Shown here: one piece after another, positions 20,115 through 32,175 of the stretch | Numbering within the stretch: the first letter of the stretch is position 1 | How the letters are laid out: each line of letters starts with the position of its first letter | Assembly (NCBI GenBank): GCA_036365515.1 | Contig: CM070873.1 | Location: 172,778,104 to 172,842,103 of the forward strand | Direction of reading: 5' to 3' | Length of the DNA stretch: 64,000 bases | From: Torymus aiolomorphi | Lineage: Eukaryota > Arthropoda > Insecta > Hymenoptera > Torymidae | Program-made: the position numbers and the translations under genes | Notes under the pieces: model-generated | What the model saw: only the letters and a program-made list of their open reading frames with translations | What the model was told of the DNA's origin: nothing | Database searches by the model: none

Positions 20115-21390
20115 CGACGCGTCGTGGTATTAGGCTGTCCGCACATTAGGCAGACCGCAGCGTTCATACACTCACGTCTCTAATGTCCGGCTTGGCTGCA
20201 GCAGAAACATGGCTCTCGCATTTTCCGTCGCTGCATGTCCTCGTACTTCGCCTTCGGGGGGACGGTCTCGATCTTCAGCTCTTCCTGTTTAGGCTCGCTC
20301 TCCGCCGGCTTCGCCCGAGCATTTCCCTTTTGGTCGCTGCGGCGACCCTTACTTTTGCTGCGAGCATCTCATTCCGATCTTTCTTCTCTTCCCGCTGTCC
20401 CTCCGTCGATTTGAACTTCCGTTCTCTCGACGATCGCTGCTTCTCTACTCCTTCTGTCTGTGTGGCTGCTACAGGGGCGAATTTGCTTGAGCTGGACAGC
20501 TTCAGCTCGTTTTCTTCCAGTGTGCTCGGAACCACTGAGGCTACTTTTACCTGCCGCTGCTGCTTCGGAGGAGTGCACGCTGAAGCAGGGAAAGCTGAAT
20601 CCGCAATTGGAGGTGGCGGCTTGTACGCCTTCTCCTGAGCTCTCCGCAGCTCCTTTCGCTTGCCTAGTTTTTGCAATTCCGGAAAATTTTCAAAATCTTT
20701 CCTCTCGATGCGCAGCCGGTGCGAAGGATGAAGCTTCTGGTATACTCGATCTAGCTGCTCTCCTAACGTAAGCGGCGGATTTAGCTGATCCAGCAGGTCA
20801 CGCACCTTCAGTAAATAGGTGGAGATCTCCTCACTTGGTCCTTGCGTGCGCACCTCCATCTCCTTCCGTAGTCCCTCCTGCACATCTTCAAAGCTGTACT
20901 GCAGGCGAAACGCATCGGCGAAGTCTTCGTATGAATTCCAAAACTGATACTCTCGCCGAAACCACTGCCATGACTCATCATCGAGAGCTGAGGGCAAGGC
21001 TTTCACTATTTCTTCGAGAGTCAGTTTGTAAGTTTCTTTGCATTTAGTTAAGTCTGTAATGAAACTTTCGGGTCTCTTTTCCTATCCCCTTTAAACGAAA
21101 TGAACCACTTAGTGAGTAACTCCGTCGTGCGTTTCTCTTTATAAAGCGATGAACGTTCGAAAAATGACGCATCTTGACTCATCCCAGGAGCAGAGACATC
21201 AAATCTCCCCAGATGAGACTGGAAGTTTGCAGCAGGATGCATCGGAGCTGATGAAGATCCGGTGGCAGCTGGCAGTGGGACTGCAGGCGGAAAATACAAC
21301 CCAGAATGCGGAATGTTACCATTATACCATGGATACCCTGGAGCATTGGACTTAATCGGCTGCGAGGACACAAAAGGTCGCGGAAAATAC
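20115..21390 (-). pseudogene. gypsy Gag, capsid and zinc-knuckle part
   Basis: The 3' part of Gag, left of the copia insertion. The capsid-like region (21006-20640) carries DDESWQWFRREYQFWNSYED, FADAFRLQYSF and TYLLKVRDLLDQLNP, typical of the Ty3/gypsy retrotransposon Gag domain. A long Lys/Arg/Ala linker follows. Near 20215-20125 is a zinc-knuckle pair (CFCCSQAGH, then CLMCGQP with further Cys), with an in-frame TAG directly after the His of the first knuckle. The portion next to the insertion (21390-21048) is in a different frame. Gag packages element RNA. Frame changes and the stop show it is dead. Confidence 0.8.
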
Positions 21391-21711
21391 TGTTGGAATA
21401 ATGATACATTTGTATTACATAAAGTAAATATAGTATGTGGCACGCGAGCTCAAATATGCCGAGACGCGCGACACATACATATACGCACACATATATACCC
21501 CCTCCCTGGTTCGCCTCAAGAAGCGAGCGCGAGCGAACCTCACATAAAAGTACGTAGACTGAGTGTGACCGTTGTACGGGAAACACGTGCACACGAGCAT
21601 AGAGCATGAGGCTCCGCAGTTGTAAAATCCTTTTCATTATTAAATACTATTGTTAAGAAACATCTCTCTCTCATTTCTTCATACCACTAAATTATTATTA
21701 GTTAACCAACA
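21391..21711 (+). repeat. copia 5' LTR (321 bp)
   Basis: TGTTGG...CCAACA. It contains a CATAAAAG TATA-like box near 21543 and an ATTAAATA signal near 21640. About 31 bp near 21598-21630 (around GAGGCTCCGCAGTTG) is absent from the 3' LTR. Immediately downstream, TGGTAGCTGAGCG at 21712 is a plausible primer binding site resembling the initiator-tRNA type used by many copia elements. Confidence 0.93.
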
Positions 21712-21819
21712 TGGTAGCTGAGCGTCGTTGCGTGATTTCATGCGGGAGTGTTTGTTTTTCTTGCCGTACGTCTACCGTACCTTTTGATGACGTAAGACAA
21801 GCAGGAACCAAAAAACCCC

Positions 21820-23082
21820 ATGAAGAGTGAAGAGGACGAGAAGTCAGTTGATTGTGAGCTTGATCAGAAAAAAGGTGAAGAGGAACAAAAGGTGAACAGT
21901 GAAAGTTTCGAGTTAAACAAAGAAAAAAGAATCGAAATAGAATTTGAAATGGCTAAACAAGTGAAGATTGGCGACATGCACATTCCAGTGTTTGATGGCA
22001 GTAATTATTCAAGTAGGGAATTTAGAATATTAAATATTCTCGAATACAAAGAATGTAAGGATCAAGCCATTAGAGAGAGAACTCAAGGTGACACTGAAGC
22101 TACCTGGAATAAAAGCGATTTAAAAGCAAAAACAATTGTGATAAGTTCAATATCAGACAAGCAGTTAGAATATATTCGGGACTGTAAAACTACGTTTGAA
22201 ATTATGGAGAAATTTAAAAGTATGTACTCCACAAAATCTACAGCTTTACAAATTGTATGTAGAGGAAAGCTGGAAGATGTAAAATTAAAAAATTATGACC
22301 TAGTAGAAGATTTTTTCGTGGATTTTGAGAAAAATTGTAATAAACTCAAAGCCGCTGGAGGATCTTTAAGCAAGCAAGAAAAAATGAGATATTTGATTAA
22401 AGCGTTACCACCTAATTATAGCTATATTGGTGATTTTATTGATTTAGTCCCCGAAAAAGATAGAACGGTGGACTACGTGAAATCGAAGATTCTTGAGAAA
22501 AATATGTCGAAATCAGAAACTGAAAATAAAAGAAACGCAAGTACGTTTAATACAAAGGTAAGAGGAAATTGTCATAACTGTGGCAGACTAGGTCATCATA
22601 TAAAGGACTGTTGGAGACTTTCGCAAACACATCAAAATCAAAATATGGGCGAGAAGACAAATCAAAGTCAGTCCTACATGAGAGGCAGAGGCCAGCAGGG
22701 ATTTCGAGGCCAACAGCGAGGCAACTCAAGGGGAATTCACCGCGGCAGAGGACGAGGCAGAGCATCAAATCAACAAGGCGAAGAAACAACAAGTCAAATC
22801 AACGATGATACATATGCGAGGACGTGGTTAGCAGAGGTTAAACACACAGAGGCAAATCAGGTAAACGCCGAAAATGAAATAAATACAAATCAAATAAACT
22901 GGCTATTGGACAGTGGTTGCACTGACCATATAATAAATAGTGAAAAATATTTTGAAAAATTTGTTGTGTTATCAAAACCGATTGATGTAAAAATGCCAGA
23001 TGGAAAAAACTTAAAAGCTACTAAGATAGGCAATATAAGAACTTATTTTAAAACTTATTACGGTGAAAATGAAATTATTTAA
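21820..23082 (+). pseudogene. copia Gag-protease
   Basis: ATG at 21820 in a frame of 420 codons. The Gag core begins around residue 45 (MAKQVKIGDMHIPVFDGSNY), then a UBN2-type region. A CCHC zinc knuckle CHNCGRLGHHIKDC lies at about 251-264, then an Arg/Gly/Gln-rich RNA-binding stretch. The aspartic protease motif LLDSGCTDH is at about 361. In copia elements Gag and Pol are one frame; here a TAA at 23080-23082 stops it, and downstream domains continue in the same frame after further stops. Inactive as full polyprotein, though Gag alone could still be made. Confidence 0.88.
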
Positions 23083-24111
23083 AAAAATGTTTATTATGTT
23101 AATGGAATAAATAAAAATTGACTAAGTTTTTCAAAAATAACCGAAAATAATACTATTATATCTAGAGATCAAAACGCAAAAATTTATGATAAAAATAGAA
23201 AATTAGTAGCAGTAGCTGATAAAGTAAATGATTTATATGTAATGAAAAGCTTTATTTATAAAATTTGTGATAAAGATATTTTTACAAATACTGTGAAACT
23301 AACGAATAAAGAAAAATGGCACAGAGCTTTAGGTCATATAAATTTTCAATACTTAGATAAATTAGTCAATGAAAAGCTACTTAAAGGTTTACCAGAAAAG
23401 CTAGAAAATAATGTAATGAAATGCGCAAATTGTATACAAAGCAAAATGGCTAATGTACCATTTCAAAATAAGAGAAACCGTGCAATTGAAATTTTAGAAA
23501 TAATTCGCACAGATCTTAATGGTCCACATAAAACCACAGGCTATAAAGGAGAAAAATATTTTTTAAGTTTTATAGATGATTACAGCAAAGTTAGTAGAAT
23601 TTACTGTATAAAAAGCAAAGCCGATGTAGCTGATTGTTTTGAAGATTATGTAAACTTAGTTGAGAATCAATTAAATAAAAAGGTTAAAAAAATACGTTGT
23701 GATAACGGAAAAGAATATTTAAATCATAGAATCTATAAATTCATAAGAGACAAAGGGATAGAATTATTACCCTGTCCACCATAGGTCCATGAATTAACTG
23801 GAGTGGCTGAAAGATTTAATAGAGCCGCAATGGACATGGGGAGATGTTTACAAAGAGAAGCAAAAATCCATGCAAAATATTGGCCAGAAATAATGAAAAC
23901 GGTGTCTTATTTAAAGAATCGTACAATAGCCAACTCAGTAGAAAATAAAACTCCTTTTGAAATATTCTTTTGCAAGAAACCAAATGCAAAAAATTAAAAA
24001 ATTTATGGTAGTTTAGTCTTTGTTAGAAATCCAGAAGTAAAAAGAAATAGTAAATAGGATGATAAATTCAACATAGGAAAATTAGTAGGTTATAATCATG
24101 ATAGCTATCGA
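23083..24111 (+). pseudogene. copia integrase
   Basis: Continues in the same frame as Gag. The zinc-binding start is WHRALGH with CANC; the catalytic core has RTDLNGPH (Asp), RCDNGKEYL (Asp) and GVAERFNRA (Glu), the D,D,E triad. In-frame stops lie near 23119 (TGA), at 23782-23784 (TAG, just before the catalytic Glu segment), 23995-23997 (TAA) and near 24054 (TAG). The reading frame does not shift, so the decay here is by substitutions only. Confidence 0.87.
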
Positions 24112-25975
24112 GTGCTAATTGATAATAAAATAATTAATGCAAGACACATAGATATACTTGAAGAAGGTACAGAATTAATTTGTTTAGAGAAAGTTAATGA
24201 TGATGAAATTATTGAATTAAATTTAGATTTAGACAGAAAAGAAGATCAAACAAATGAAATAATCGATAACGAAAGTAATGAAAATACAAATGAAACTACA
24301 AACGAAATTGAAAATATTGTAAACAACAATGATACAATTATTGAACATGAAATAAACAATGATTACGAAAATTTATCAGTAAAAAGGACGTCTAAAAGAA
24401 AGAAAAGTCCCGTTCAGAGGTACGGTGATCCGGTAACACATTTTATTTATGTAAATTATGTTAACGCAAATGTACCGAATACATTTGAGGAGGCGCTAGA
24501 GTCCAAAAATTATAAAAATTGGCAAAAAGCAATGAATTCTGGAATAGAAAGTTTAAATAAAAATAATACTTGGATCATTGTTGATAAACCCAAAGACAAG
24601 AAAATTATTGATGTTAAATGGGTCTATAAAAGAAAAAGTGATAACTCATATAAAGCGCGTTTAGTAGTAAGAGGCTTTCAACAAAGAGAGACTTTGGAAA
24701 ATGTATACTCACCTGTAGGAAAAATGCAAACTTTAAAAATTCTATTAAGTTACTGTTGTGTAAATGATTCGTACATAGAACAAATGGATGTCGAGACAGC
24801 ATTTTTAAACGGTCCAGTAAAGTCTGAGGTGTATATACATGAACCAAAAGGTTATGAAACTGGCGAAAATAAAGTATGTAAATTAATAAAAGCGTTGTAT
24901 GGTCTTAAAGAAAGTCCTAGAGCCTGGTACGAGACATTACATGTGTATTTAGAAAAATTAAATTTTATACGAAGTAGATACGATTACTGTCTATATGTAA
25001 ATAATTCAAGCAATGATACTACATATATTTTGGTATTTGTAGACGATATTCTAATTTTTTGCAAAAATTATGATAAAATTAAAAATATAAAAATAAAACT
25101 AATGGAAAAATTTACAACGAAAGATATGGGAAAGTTGAAATTATATATAGGAATAGAGATTGAACATGATAAAAAAGAAGGTATTATGACTTTATGTCAA
25201 CAAAAATGTATAGAATCATTGGTTATAAAATATAATCTAGAAAACTTGAAAACATATAACACTCCAATGGAAACCAATTTGAAGCTTGATCAAGCAACAG
25301 AAATTGACGAAAACAAAAAATATCGAAATTTAATCGGAGAACTTTTATACATAAGCACAGGCACAAGACCTGATATAGCATTTAGTATAAACTACTTAAG
25401 TAGATATCAAAATTGTTATGATTCCACACATTTTAAATATGCATTAAGAGTACTAAAATACTTATATAAAACAAAAGATTTAAAATTAACTTTTACTAAC
25501 AAAAATAAAATTGAACAGCTTGACTGCATGGTTGATTCAGATTTTGCAGGAGATCATGTCGATCGAAAATCCACAACAGGATTTATTATTAGAGTATATG
25601 GAAATGTAGTTTATTGGAAAGCACAAAAACAAAAAATAGTAACAAAAAATTCAACATTTGCGGAATATATTGCGTTATCCGACGCAGTAACTGAAGTTAT
25701 ATTTGTTAAAGATCTATTGAAAGATACATTTAATGTAAATCCGACAAGCAAATTAAAGTATACGAAGATAATTCAGGCGCAGTAGCTATAGGTAAATTTG
25801 GAAACTTTACAAAAAACTCTAAGCACATTGAAGTGCAACATCACTATGTAAATGAAAATTATGAGAAAGGCGTGATCGATATTATTAAAATTCAAACTGA
25901 TAAAAATATTGCGGATATACTAACAAAAAGTTTATGTAAAGAAAAGTTTGTCAAAATAAGAAAATTATTAAATGT
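24112..25975 (+). pseudogene. copia reverse transcriptase and RNase H
   Basis: A 557-codon open stretch in the same frame as the upstream domains. The reverse transcriptase shows KWVYKRK, KARLVVRGFQQ, QMDVETAFLNG and the active site FVDDILIF (about residue 308), with LYGLKESPRAWY between. RNase H begins CMVDSDFAGD. Near 25750 the frame shifts; the RNase H end (EDNSGAVAIG, SKHIEVQHHYV, NIADILTKSL) then follows in the next frame to about 25975. One frameshift inactivates the RNase H tail. Reverse transcription and second-strand processing would be its roles. Confidence 0.9.
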
Positions 25976-26014
25976 AAAACGAAAAAATAAATGCAATACA
26001 AATGTAAGGAGGCG

Positions 26015-26304
26015 TGTTGGAATAATGATACATTTGTATTACATAAAGTAAATATAGTATGTGGCACGCGAGCTCAAATATGCCGAGACGCGTGACACAT
26101 ACATATACGCACACATATATACCCCCTCCCTGGTTCGCCTCAAGAAGCGAGCGCGAGCGAACCTCACATAAAAGTACGTAGATTGAGTGTGACCGTCGTA
26201 CGGGAAACACGTGCACACGATCCTTTTCGTTATTAAATACTCTTGTTAAGAAACATCTCTCTCTCATTTCTTCATACCTCTAAATTATTATTAGTTAACC
26301 AACA
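26015..26304 (+). repeat. copia 3' LTR (290 bp)
   Basis: Begins TGTTGG after a purine tract (AAGGAGGCG) that fits the polypurine tract, and ends CCAACA followed by the AATAC target duplication. It matches the 5' LTR except for about six substitutions and the missing ~31-bp segment. Confidence 0.94.
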
Positions 26305-26309
26305 AATAC

Positions 26310-27474
26310 CCAGGCGGATACTGAAACGACGGTGGCTGATTGTAATACGAGCGCACCGGCTCGACTCGTGCTCCAAATCCGCTCGCTTGTGAAGCTCCAG
26401 CTGAAACAAAATTTTGAGCGAGCGACGCTGAGGACATGAGAGGCGGCTCATGATAACCTGGTGTTACTCGCGGCATTGGACATTGTGAGTAGACAGCAGG
26501 CCCTGCTACGCCGTCGAAATTTCCTAGAGCAACATTAGCTGAAAGCTGAGGAATACTCGCCGAAGGTAGCGAACCAACTCCGGAAACACCGCTGCTGAAT
26601 TCTCTCCCCGAGTACATCGTGGACGGAGCGGCCGGGTATCTCATCTGCTGCGACGGCAACGCTGGAAGCGACGAAAACGACGTACCGTCGAACAATCCGT
26701 TCGGCTGCCTCACCGCCCCCCTTCACTCACAGATAATGGAATCTCGTTCCGCGCACTCGCCACACTCGTTAAATCCATACTATTTTCCATGAACGTGCTA
26801 TGCTCGTAAGCACGAAATGGACCGAGAGGATAACGTGGGGATTGTGCACGCGGATTAGGAGCTGACTCCCTCGTGTCATGAAACACTTCCGGCGCGGCGA
26901 TGCTAACACGCCTCTGCGCGTCAGCACTCTGTATCGCTGGAGCAACATGGCTGCCAGCTGTAGGCTGCTCGGCCGTACGCCGCGGCTCACTCACTTCGAT
27001 GTGCAGCCTCGACGTAAAAGTCTGCGACAGCTCTTCCATCGAGATCGGATCGCGAAATCTACCTGTCGATTGTCCTGTGGAGAGCGGCGCTGCTTCTGCA
27101 TACCCTGAAGCTACCACCAGCTGCACTGGAACCCTAGATGGTGAAAAATGTGCCACAGAATGCCTACTCGACGACGAAGGACTATGCGCAGAAGTGGACT
27201 CGTCCGCCGGCTCGTCTCTGGCCGGGTCCCATGGCGCGGCGTCTGCCCCAAAATGGCGTCGCATCTCGTGCCTCTCCAACCTATTACGCAAAATGATCGC
27301 GTCCGAGCAAATATTCAGCCCGAACCGCTGAGCAGTCATCGCGACTTCCCCGTCGGTTAATTTATTAATCGATCGCTTCAGCGCTTCAGCTGCAGCTATC
27401 GGGTCGACGCACATTAGATCATTCTCGTCGACACCGAGCGAAGCCCAACTCCAGTCAGGATTCTCCATCTGCAT
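26310..27474 (-). pseudogene. gypsy Gag, N-terminal part
   Basis: The 5' part of the gag gene cut by the copia insertion. The first ATG of the frame is at 27474 (MQMENPDWSWASLGVDE); the frame also reads open upstream without an ATG. The region includes a SAP-like or helical segment (LTDGEVAMTAQRFGLN, then RNRLERHEMRRHFG) and long Ser/Pro/Ala-rich stretches. A frame change occurs in the C run near 26705-26715, after which the Ser/Gly/Pro-rich frame continues to the copia insertion at 26304. The matching downstream portion resumes at 21390. Confidence 0.75.
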
Positions 27475-28342
27475 TAGCTCCTCAGTTAGTCTCGGTCGAA
27501 CAGCTCCGCTGATTTTCCTTCGCAATCTAATTTTATTCACGATTTTCTTTACTTTACTATTACAAATACTAACTTTAACAGAACCAAAGAAACTAAATCT
27601 AAACTGCAAGCACAGCAAAGCAAAAAAAAACCAAACGAAAGAAAATCAAACTAATCAACCGAGTTGAAGTGAGAAGGTGAAGTGCGACTCTTACGCACTT
27701 GCTCCTTGCAACGCGAACTGAATTCCCTCAAAAAAGTTCCCCTCCTCCCGTTTCTATTAAAAATCTTATAACGGAGGCGTGGTAAAGTTGATGGAAAGTT
27801 ATGCGGAAAGGAGCGTAAGCGAGCAATCTCTCCAAGGGGGGGGGGGGGGGAATTACAGTATAAATAAAAATAAGCACCGAAATGGAAAAAGAAAAGTGTC
27901 AAGACCAAAAAAACGTAAAACAGTTCAGGAAGTTAAACGTGTTCAGGAAGTTACTCTTAATCTTCACACTCCCTGAGCACGTTGCAACAATTCTCTGGGC
28001 CGCGTGGCTAAAGCTGTAGCAAGATGTGATTTTGCGAGTATCTCATTAACTCTTAATCGCAAAATCACGCCCAAATCGCAATAAAATTTCTCAAGTAATT
28101 AAATGATTATTTGAAACAATATTATTCCAACAACTTAATCTGAAGCGTCTAGCCAAATTCAATTTGCTCACGGCGTCTATTAACACCTGCACGCGGTAGA
28201 TACTTTGAGCGCAAAATGGCTGCCAGAACGCTTCTCCCGTGCGGTTTCCCGTTGTGTGTGCGCACGGCGATGGCGAAATTACGACGCAGATCCCTTAACT
28301 TTGCCACGGCCTTTACCGTGGCCCCACGTTGGCTGCGCCACT
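27475..28342 (-). other. gypsy leader with primer binding site and poly-G run
   Basis: Between the 5' LTR and gag. Two bases after the LTR the minus strand reads TGGCGCAGCCAACG, the form of primer binding site common in Ty3/gypsy elements. A run of about 16 Gs on the + strand lies near 27836-27851. No open gene in this stretch is supported. Confidence 0.6.
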
Positions 28343-29280
28343 TGTAACGCTCTGCCGGAGATCAAGGCAGAGGTTCGCGGGTAATTACTAAGTTCACAGA
28401 ACAACCGGGTAAAAAGTCTAAGTACTTTATTCTTACTAACTATGTTAATGAATACACTAATACGGGCGCCAGGTGCACGCGTCACTTGCACCGACCTAAG
28501 CCTTCGCCGGCTAGCTTCACCCGGGAGCATAAAAACCGTCCTCTAAGCTACAGCTATAGCACGTGCTGCAGCTGGCGCGAATTCGGAGTCTCGTTGCTCC
28601 CGCTTCGGACGCGCACACACACGCATTTGGAAACCGGGGACGGGAATATCAAAAGGACAAACCTTGGCCAGGACGCTGCTGCTGCGGCTTCCTCTCGCCC
28701 TCTCGTCCTCTCTCTCGCTCTCCCTAGGGCGCTGCCTCTCCAGTCGGTGGCGAGGGTCGGCAGGGCGCACTGGCACGCACATGGTTTCGGTAGCGACAAC
28801 TCTCGCGAGCACGCGGCACGGCGGTAGGCGACAGAATGGGCAAAATGCCGGCCGGTGCGCTCACGCTGCTCTGCTCCGCTTTGCCCTCGTTCGTCCATCG
28901 GCCGCCTTCTTCACTGCGGCGCGCACGAGCAGTCCGTATACGGCCGATGCTCGCACGCGCCGTCCGGCGGATGGACGATACGGCGCTGAGCCACTGCGTC
29001 TCTCGTTCTCTTCTTCTCTCGGCTGTCGTCTGCTCCTGTCATCCGCCTGGGAGAGCGAGCTCACTCATGCTCCAGCTACAGCTTGTCCTCGCTGTAGCTG
29101 CTGCTAGTTCCTTCGACTCCTGGCCTGCTGGATACGGGAGGGGAGGGACTAGTGCGCGGAGAAGGCAGCGGGGAGGGACGGGCACGCGCATGTGTGTGCT
29201 CGTGTGTCGAGGCGTAGCTCGCCGCGGCCGCCGTACACTTCCTTCGATGTCTCCTGTAACGTGCGTTCTGCCGCGTTACA
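28343..29280 (-). repeat. gypsy 5' LTR (938 bp)
   Basis: Terminal TGTAACGC and GCGTTACA are inverted, giving TG...CA ends, and a primer binding site follows inside on the minus strand. GC-rich compared with the surroundings; long frames on both strands inside it are compositional. The partner 3' LTR is not in the window because the element is truncated near 19.0 kb. Confidence 0.75.
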
Positions 29281-29314
29281 AGTTTCAGGATTTTGTTGCT
29301 CAATATTGCCATAA

Positions 29315-29488
29315 AATGAAAAATACATTAAATATCTATTTTCAACAATATTTTTGAAAGGCTTGTAAGTAATAAAATTTATATTTACTTTCCTACATTT
29401 TCAATGGAAGTATTAAATATAAGTGCTATTACTTACAAGTCTGTTGAAAATATTGTTGAAAATAGATATTTAATGTATTTTTCATGCT
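29315..29488. mobile_element. Short hairpin MITE-like element
   Basis: Arms of about 60 bp (29315-29375 and 29430-29488) are near-perfect reverse complements: ATGAAAAATACATTAAATAT on one side and its complement at the other, with AGGCTTGTAAGTAATA matched inside. The short loop is unrelated. No coding capacity. It lies about 35 bp from the gypsy LTR edge. Confidence 0.7.
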
Positions 29489-29489
29489 T

Positions 29490-30480
29490 TGAGAAAATTC
29501 AGCGACGAGATCCATAACATGAGATACATGAATAATATTATGATCTGAAATCCAGGGGGTTGACAAGAATACCAATTATTGGTTTCTATTGATATTTAAA
29601 AAATATAGAATTCTTTTCAAGAGGGTTTGCCAATATCGTTCCTGGGGACATTTTAAATAGTTTTTAATAAAGAATTTAATAAAATTTGATCTGCTGACCC
29701 CATGTGAAATATCTTCTCTGTTCTTTTAATAGCAATATCATCGCCAAGATATCGCCTCCTCGCACTGTGGCCGACGTCGTCGCAACTGTTCATGGTAGCT
29801 GCTAATATTGAGTACACTTGGGCCGCTCGGCTCCGGCCTTGTGTGAATTTGCTATCAGGGGTCGGTGTCGAGTAGCGCGAGCACGTGGCTCATTAAACAT
29901 CATTTATCCTTTCTTCAAATTAAGAACAATACCATTTATGATAATCTTATTTCCTATATACCGGTATGCTATACATGTCTTTATAGTTTACTTACAGTTG
30001 TAGCCCTAATTTATAATAATATATTTTTATCAAAGTAGTTTAAGAAGTATTGATTTTTATTATATTGATTATTATTCGAGTAAAATGTATTCAATCCGAA
30101 AAAAAAATTTGGACTATTTTTATATCAGTCATATGGGACACGCAATAGGAAAACCCGTAGGGCCCATTTATCGTATATAAATGGCAATTTACCAAATATC
30201 CCATCGTTCCATTAGGGCAGAATGTGTTTAGAAGTTTTTGTCTTGTTCCATTCTTCATTTCTGTCGGAACATTGTAATTGTAATAACAATAATGTTGTCT
30301 ATATATCTTCAATTAAATTAATTATCTATATAAATGTAACATAATTCAAAATAATTATATTATCATGCAAATATTTTATTAAACTATTGTTTGTAATTTA
30401 TAAGCAGTGTTAAACTGCTAAATAATAAATAAATGAAGTTATAAATTCTATCTAATTTATCAGCTGATTTTTTTTTTGGT
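29490..30480. other. No gene recognised
   Basis: AT-rich sequence with scattered short frames and no motif, splice pattern or repeat that I can support. Confidence 0.5.
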
Positions 30481-30489
30481 AGGGATGTA

Positions 30490-30914
30490 CATGAATCAAC
30501 AGAATCTACATGGATTTTAAACAATTTAAATGGATTTAAAGTAATCCGCATGGATTTTAAATAATCCACGAGGATTTTTTGGTATCCATGTAGATTGGTT
30601 GGAATCCATGTGGATTTATTAAAATCCATGTAGATTTCGTTGATTGTTATTTCGTCGATTCGTGTAGATTTTTTAAAATCGCTCGTTCCTTGGAATCCAC
30701 ATCGATTTTAAATAATCCACGTGGATTTTAAATTATCTACATGGATTTTACTCCATGTGGATTTTTAATAAACCACATCGAATTTTCATCACGGATATCC
30801 ACGTGGATGATCCACGCAGATATCCATTCGAATCCACGTGGAATCCATGTCAATTCACGTGGATATCGACGTGGATCATTTACATGGAAATCCGCGTGGA
30901 TATTTTCAACAGGG
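30490..30914. mobile_element. Word-built element (ATCCACGTGGAT words)
   Basis: More than twenty spaced copies of ATCCA(T/C)GTGGAT or TGGATTTTAAA in both orientations. The right end, TGGATATTTTCAACAGGG, resembles the right end of the 16-kb element. The left boundary is unclear. Non-coding. Confidence 0.6.
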
Positions 30915-31473
30915 CATGCATATAAGAGACGAGCGAACTAGAATAATTATTGTGATAACCAAAGTTAATCACCGTACAAATGAAAGATAAAGTATTAAAA
31001 ATGTGAAATATGATTAAGTTTATAAAATTAAAGTTTTCTGTTCTTTTATAAAAAATAAATATCAATAAGTAAAAAAATGTATTAAAATTTATTTTTAAAT
31101 TGTTATTGCCATTATTAATATTACTAGTCCTCTAAGCTTAGCGAGCTACGCGCGCAGAGGGCGCGTGGACATTGCCATCTTGATTTTTCAGCCCATGAAA
31201 GTGCACTTTATCCACCTAACGCCTGAAGTTGCCCCTCTAAGCTTCAATTCGATACTATCGCATTGTCCCTTTTATAATAGGATTGTAAAATTTGTTTTTA
31301 TAAAATTAATTTTCCAATTCATAAAATTATATTATGTAAAAAAACATACTTGTTTTGTTGTAGTTATAATTACAATTAAAGTGTTATATTTAATTTTAAT
31401 TGAAAAAAGAAAAAAAATGTATTATTTCATGAATTCAAAACAAATGCTTAAAAAATAATTTTGAAATAAAAAC

Positions 31474-31609
31474 GTTACATGAGACTCACATGAGAATCGC
31501 AAGAGACTCACCTGAGAATCACCTGAGAATCACATGAGAATTTGGCATGAGACTCACCTGAGAATCAGATGATTCCCAAGTGAGTCTCATATGAGTTTTT
31601 TCAGCCGGG
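31474..31609. mobile_element. Word-built element (GAGACTCACATGAGAATC words)
   Basis: About 135 bp made of GAGA(C/A)TCAC(A/C)TGAGAATC-type words in both orientations, ending TTTTTTCAGCCGGG followed by TA. The left end lacks the matching terminal sequence and may be truncated. Confidence 0.6.
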
Positions 31610-31793
31610 TATGGCGTCCACGCATATTAGGTAATTACGTAGACATGCAACAATAAGCAAGACAATTATTTAAACAATTTTTAAACCCAAGTAGTCGGGG
31701 GATATGAGGTCCACGCATGTAATTTGCCCACCACTAAGCCTCCAAGCCGGAGATTGACTCAGATGGGGTGAGAGTTGTGTACCTTGGCGCAAG

Positions 31794-31972
31794 GTACACC
31801 CAACGGAAAAAATGGCTTTGAATATTGGAACTCCAGCTTTTAGAAGGTTGTAAAGGAAGGGTTAGATAAAGATCTGAGAGTAGGTTATACGCTCGTTTTA
31901 TGGCTAACCTAACCTTTATAAAGTTCCAAAACTTGTGTTGAAATATTCGAAGTTATTTTTTCCGTTGGGTGT
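31794..31972. mobile_element. Small TA-flanked MITE
   Basis: Inverted ends: CACCCAACGGAAAAAAT at the left and ATTTTTTCCGTTGGGTG at the right, each flanked by TA, and second inner matches (CTTTGAATATT / AATATTCGAAG). The whole is about 178 bp. A TA duplication suggests a Tc1/mariner-type target, though no transposase is present. Confidence 0.7.
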
Positions 31973-32175
31973 ACATTATGTAGACACTCCTTCATGACAG
32001 AAATTTTAAAACGGCGATTTCTCGAAAACACGTAAAATGCAGTTTCGTCGTTATTCCTGAAAGCCACATATATGTATTTGCATAAATAAGACCATTTTGA
32101 TAGCATTATTAACAAATTATTAGCAAAATAAAAAAAAATAAATTCAGCGCGCGAAGCGCGCGTGTCGAACTCTAG

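Larger units (their letters stand above)
21391..26304 (+). mobile_element. Complete Ty1/copia LTR retrotransposon inserted in gypsy gag
   Basis: A 4914-bp element bounded by two LTRs that start TGTTGG and end CCAACA. The host sequence AATAC is present on both sides (21386-21390 and 26305-26309) as a 5-bp target duplication. Internally it encodes Gag, protease, integrase, reverse transcriptase and RNase H in copia order on the + strand, opposite to the gypsy element it interrupts. The LTRs differ at a handful of bases plus one ~31-bp indel, so the insertion is not very recent. Several stops and one frame change inactivate it. Confidence 0.95.

Noticed and set aside
28486..29357. Several Arg/Ser/Ala-rich frames on both strands
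   Set aside because: They lie in the GC-rich gypsy LTR and shift between frames without conserved motifs.
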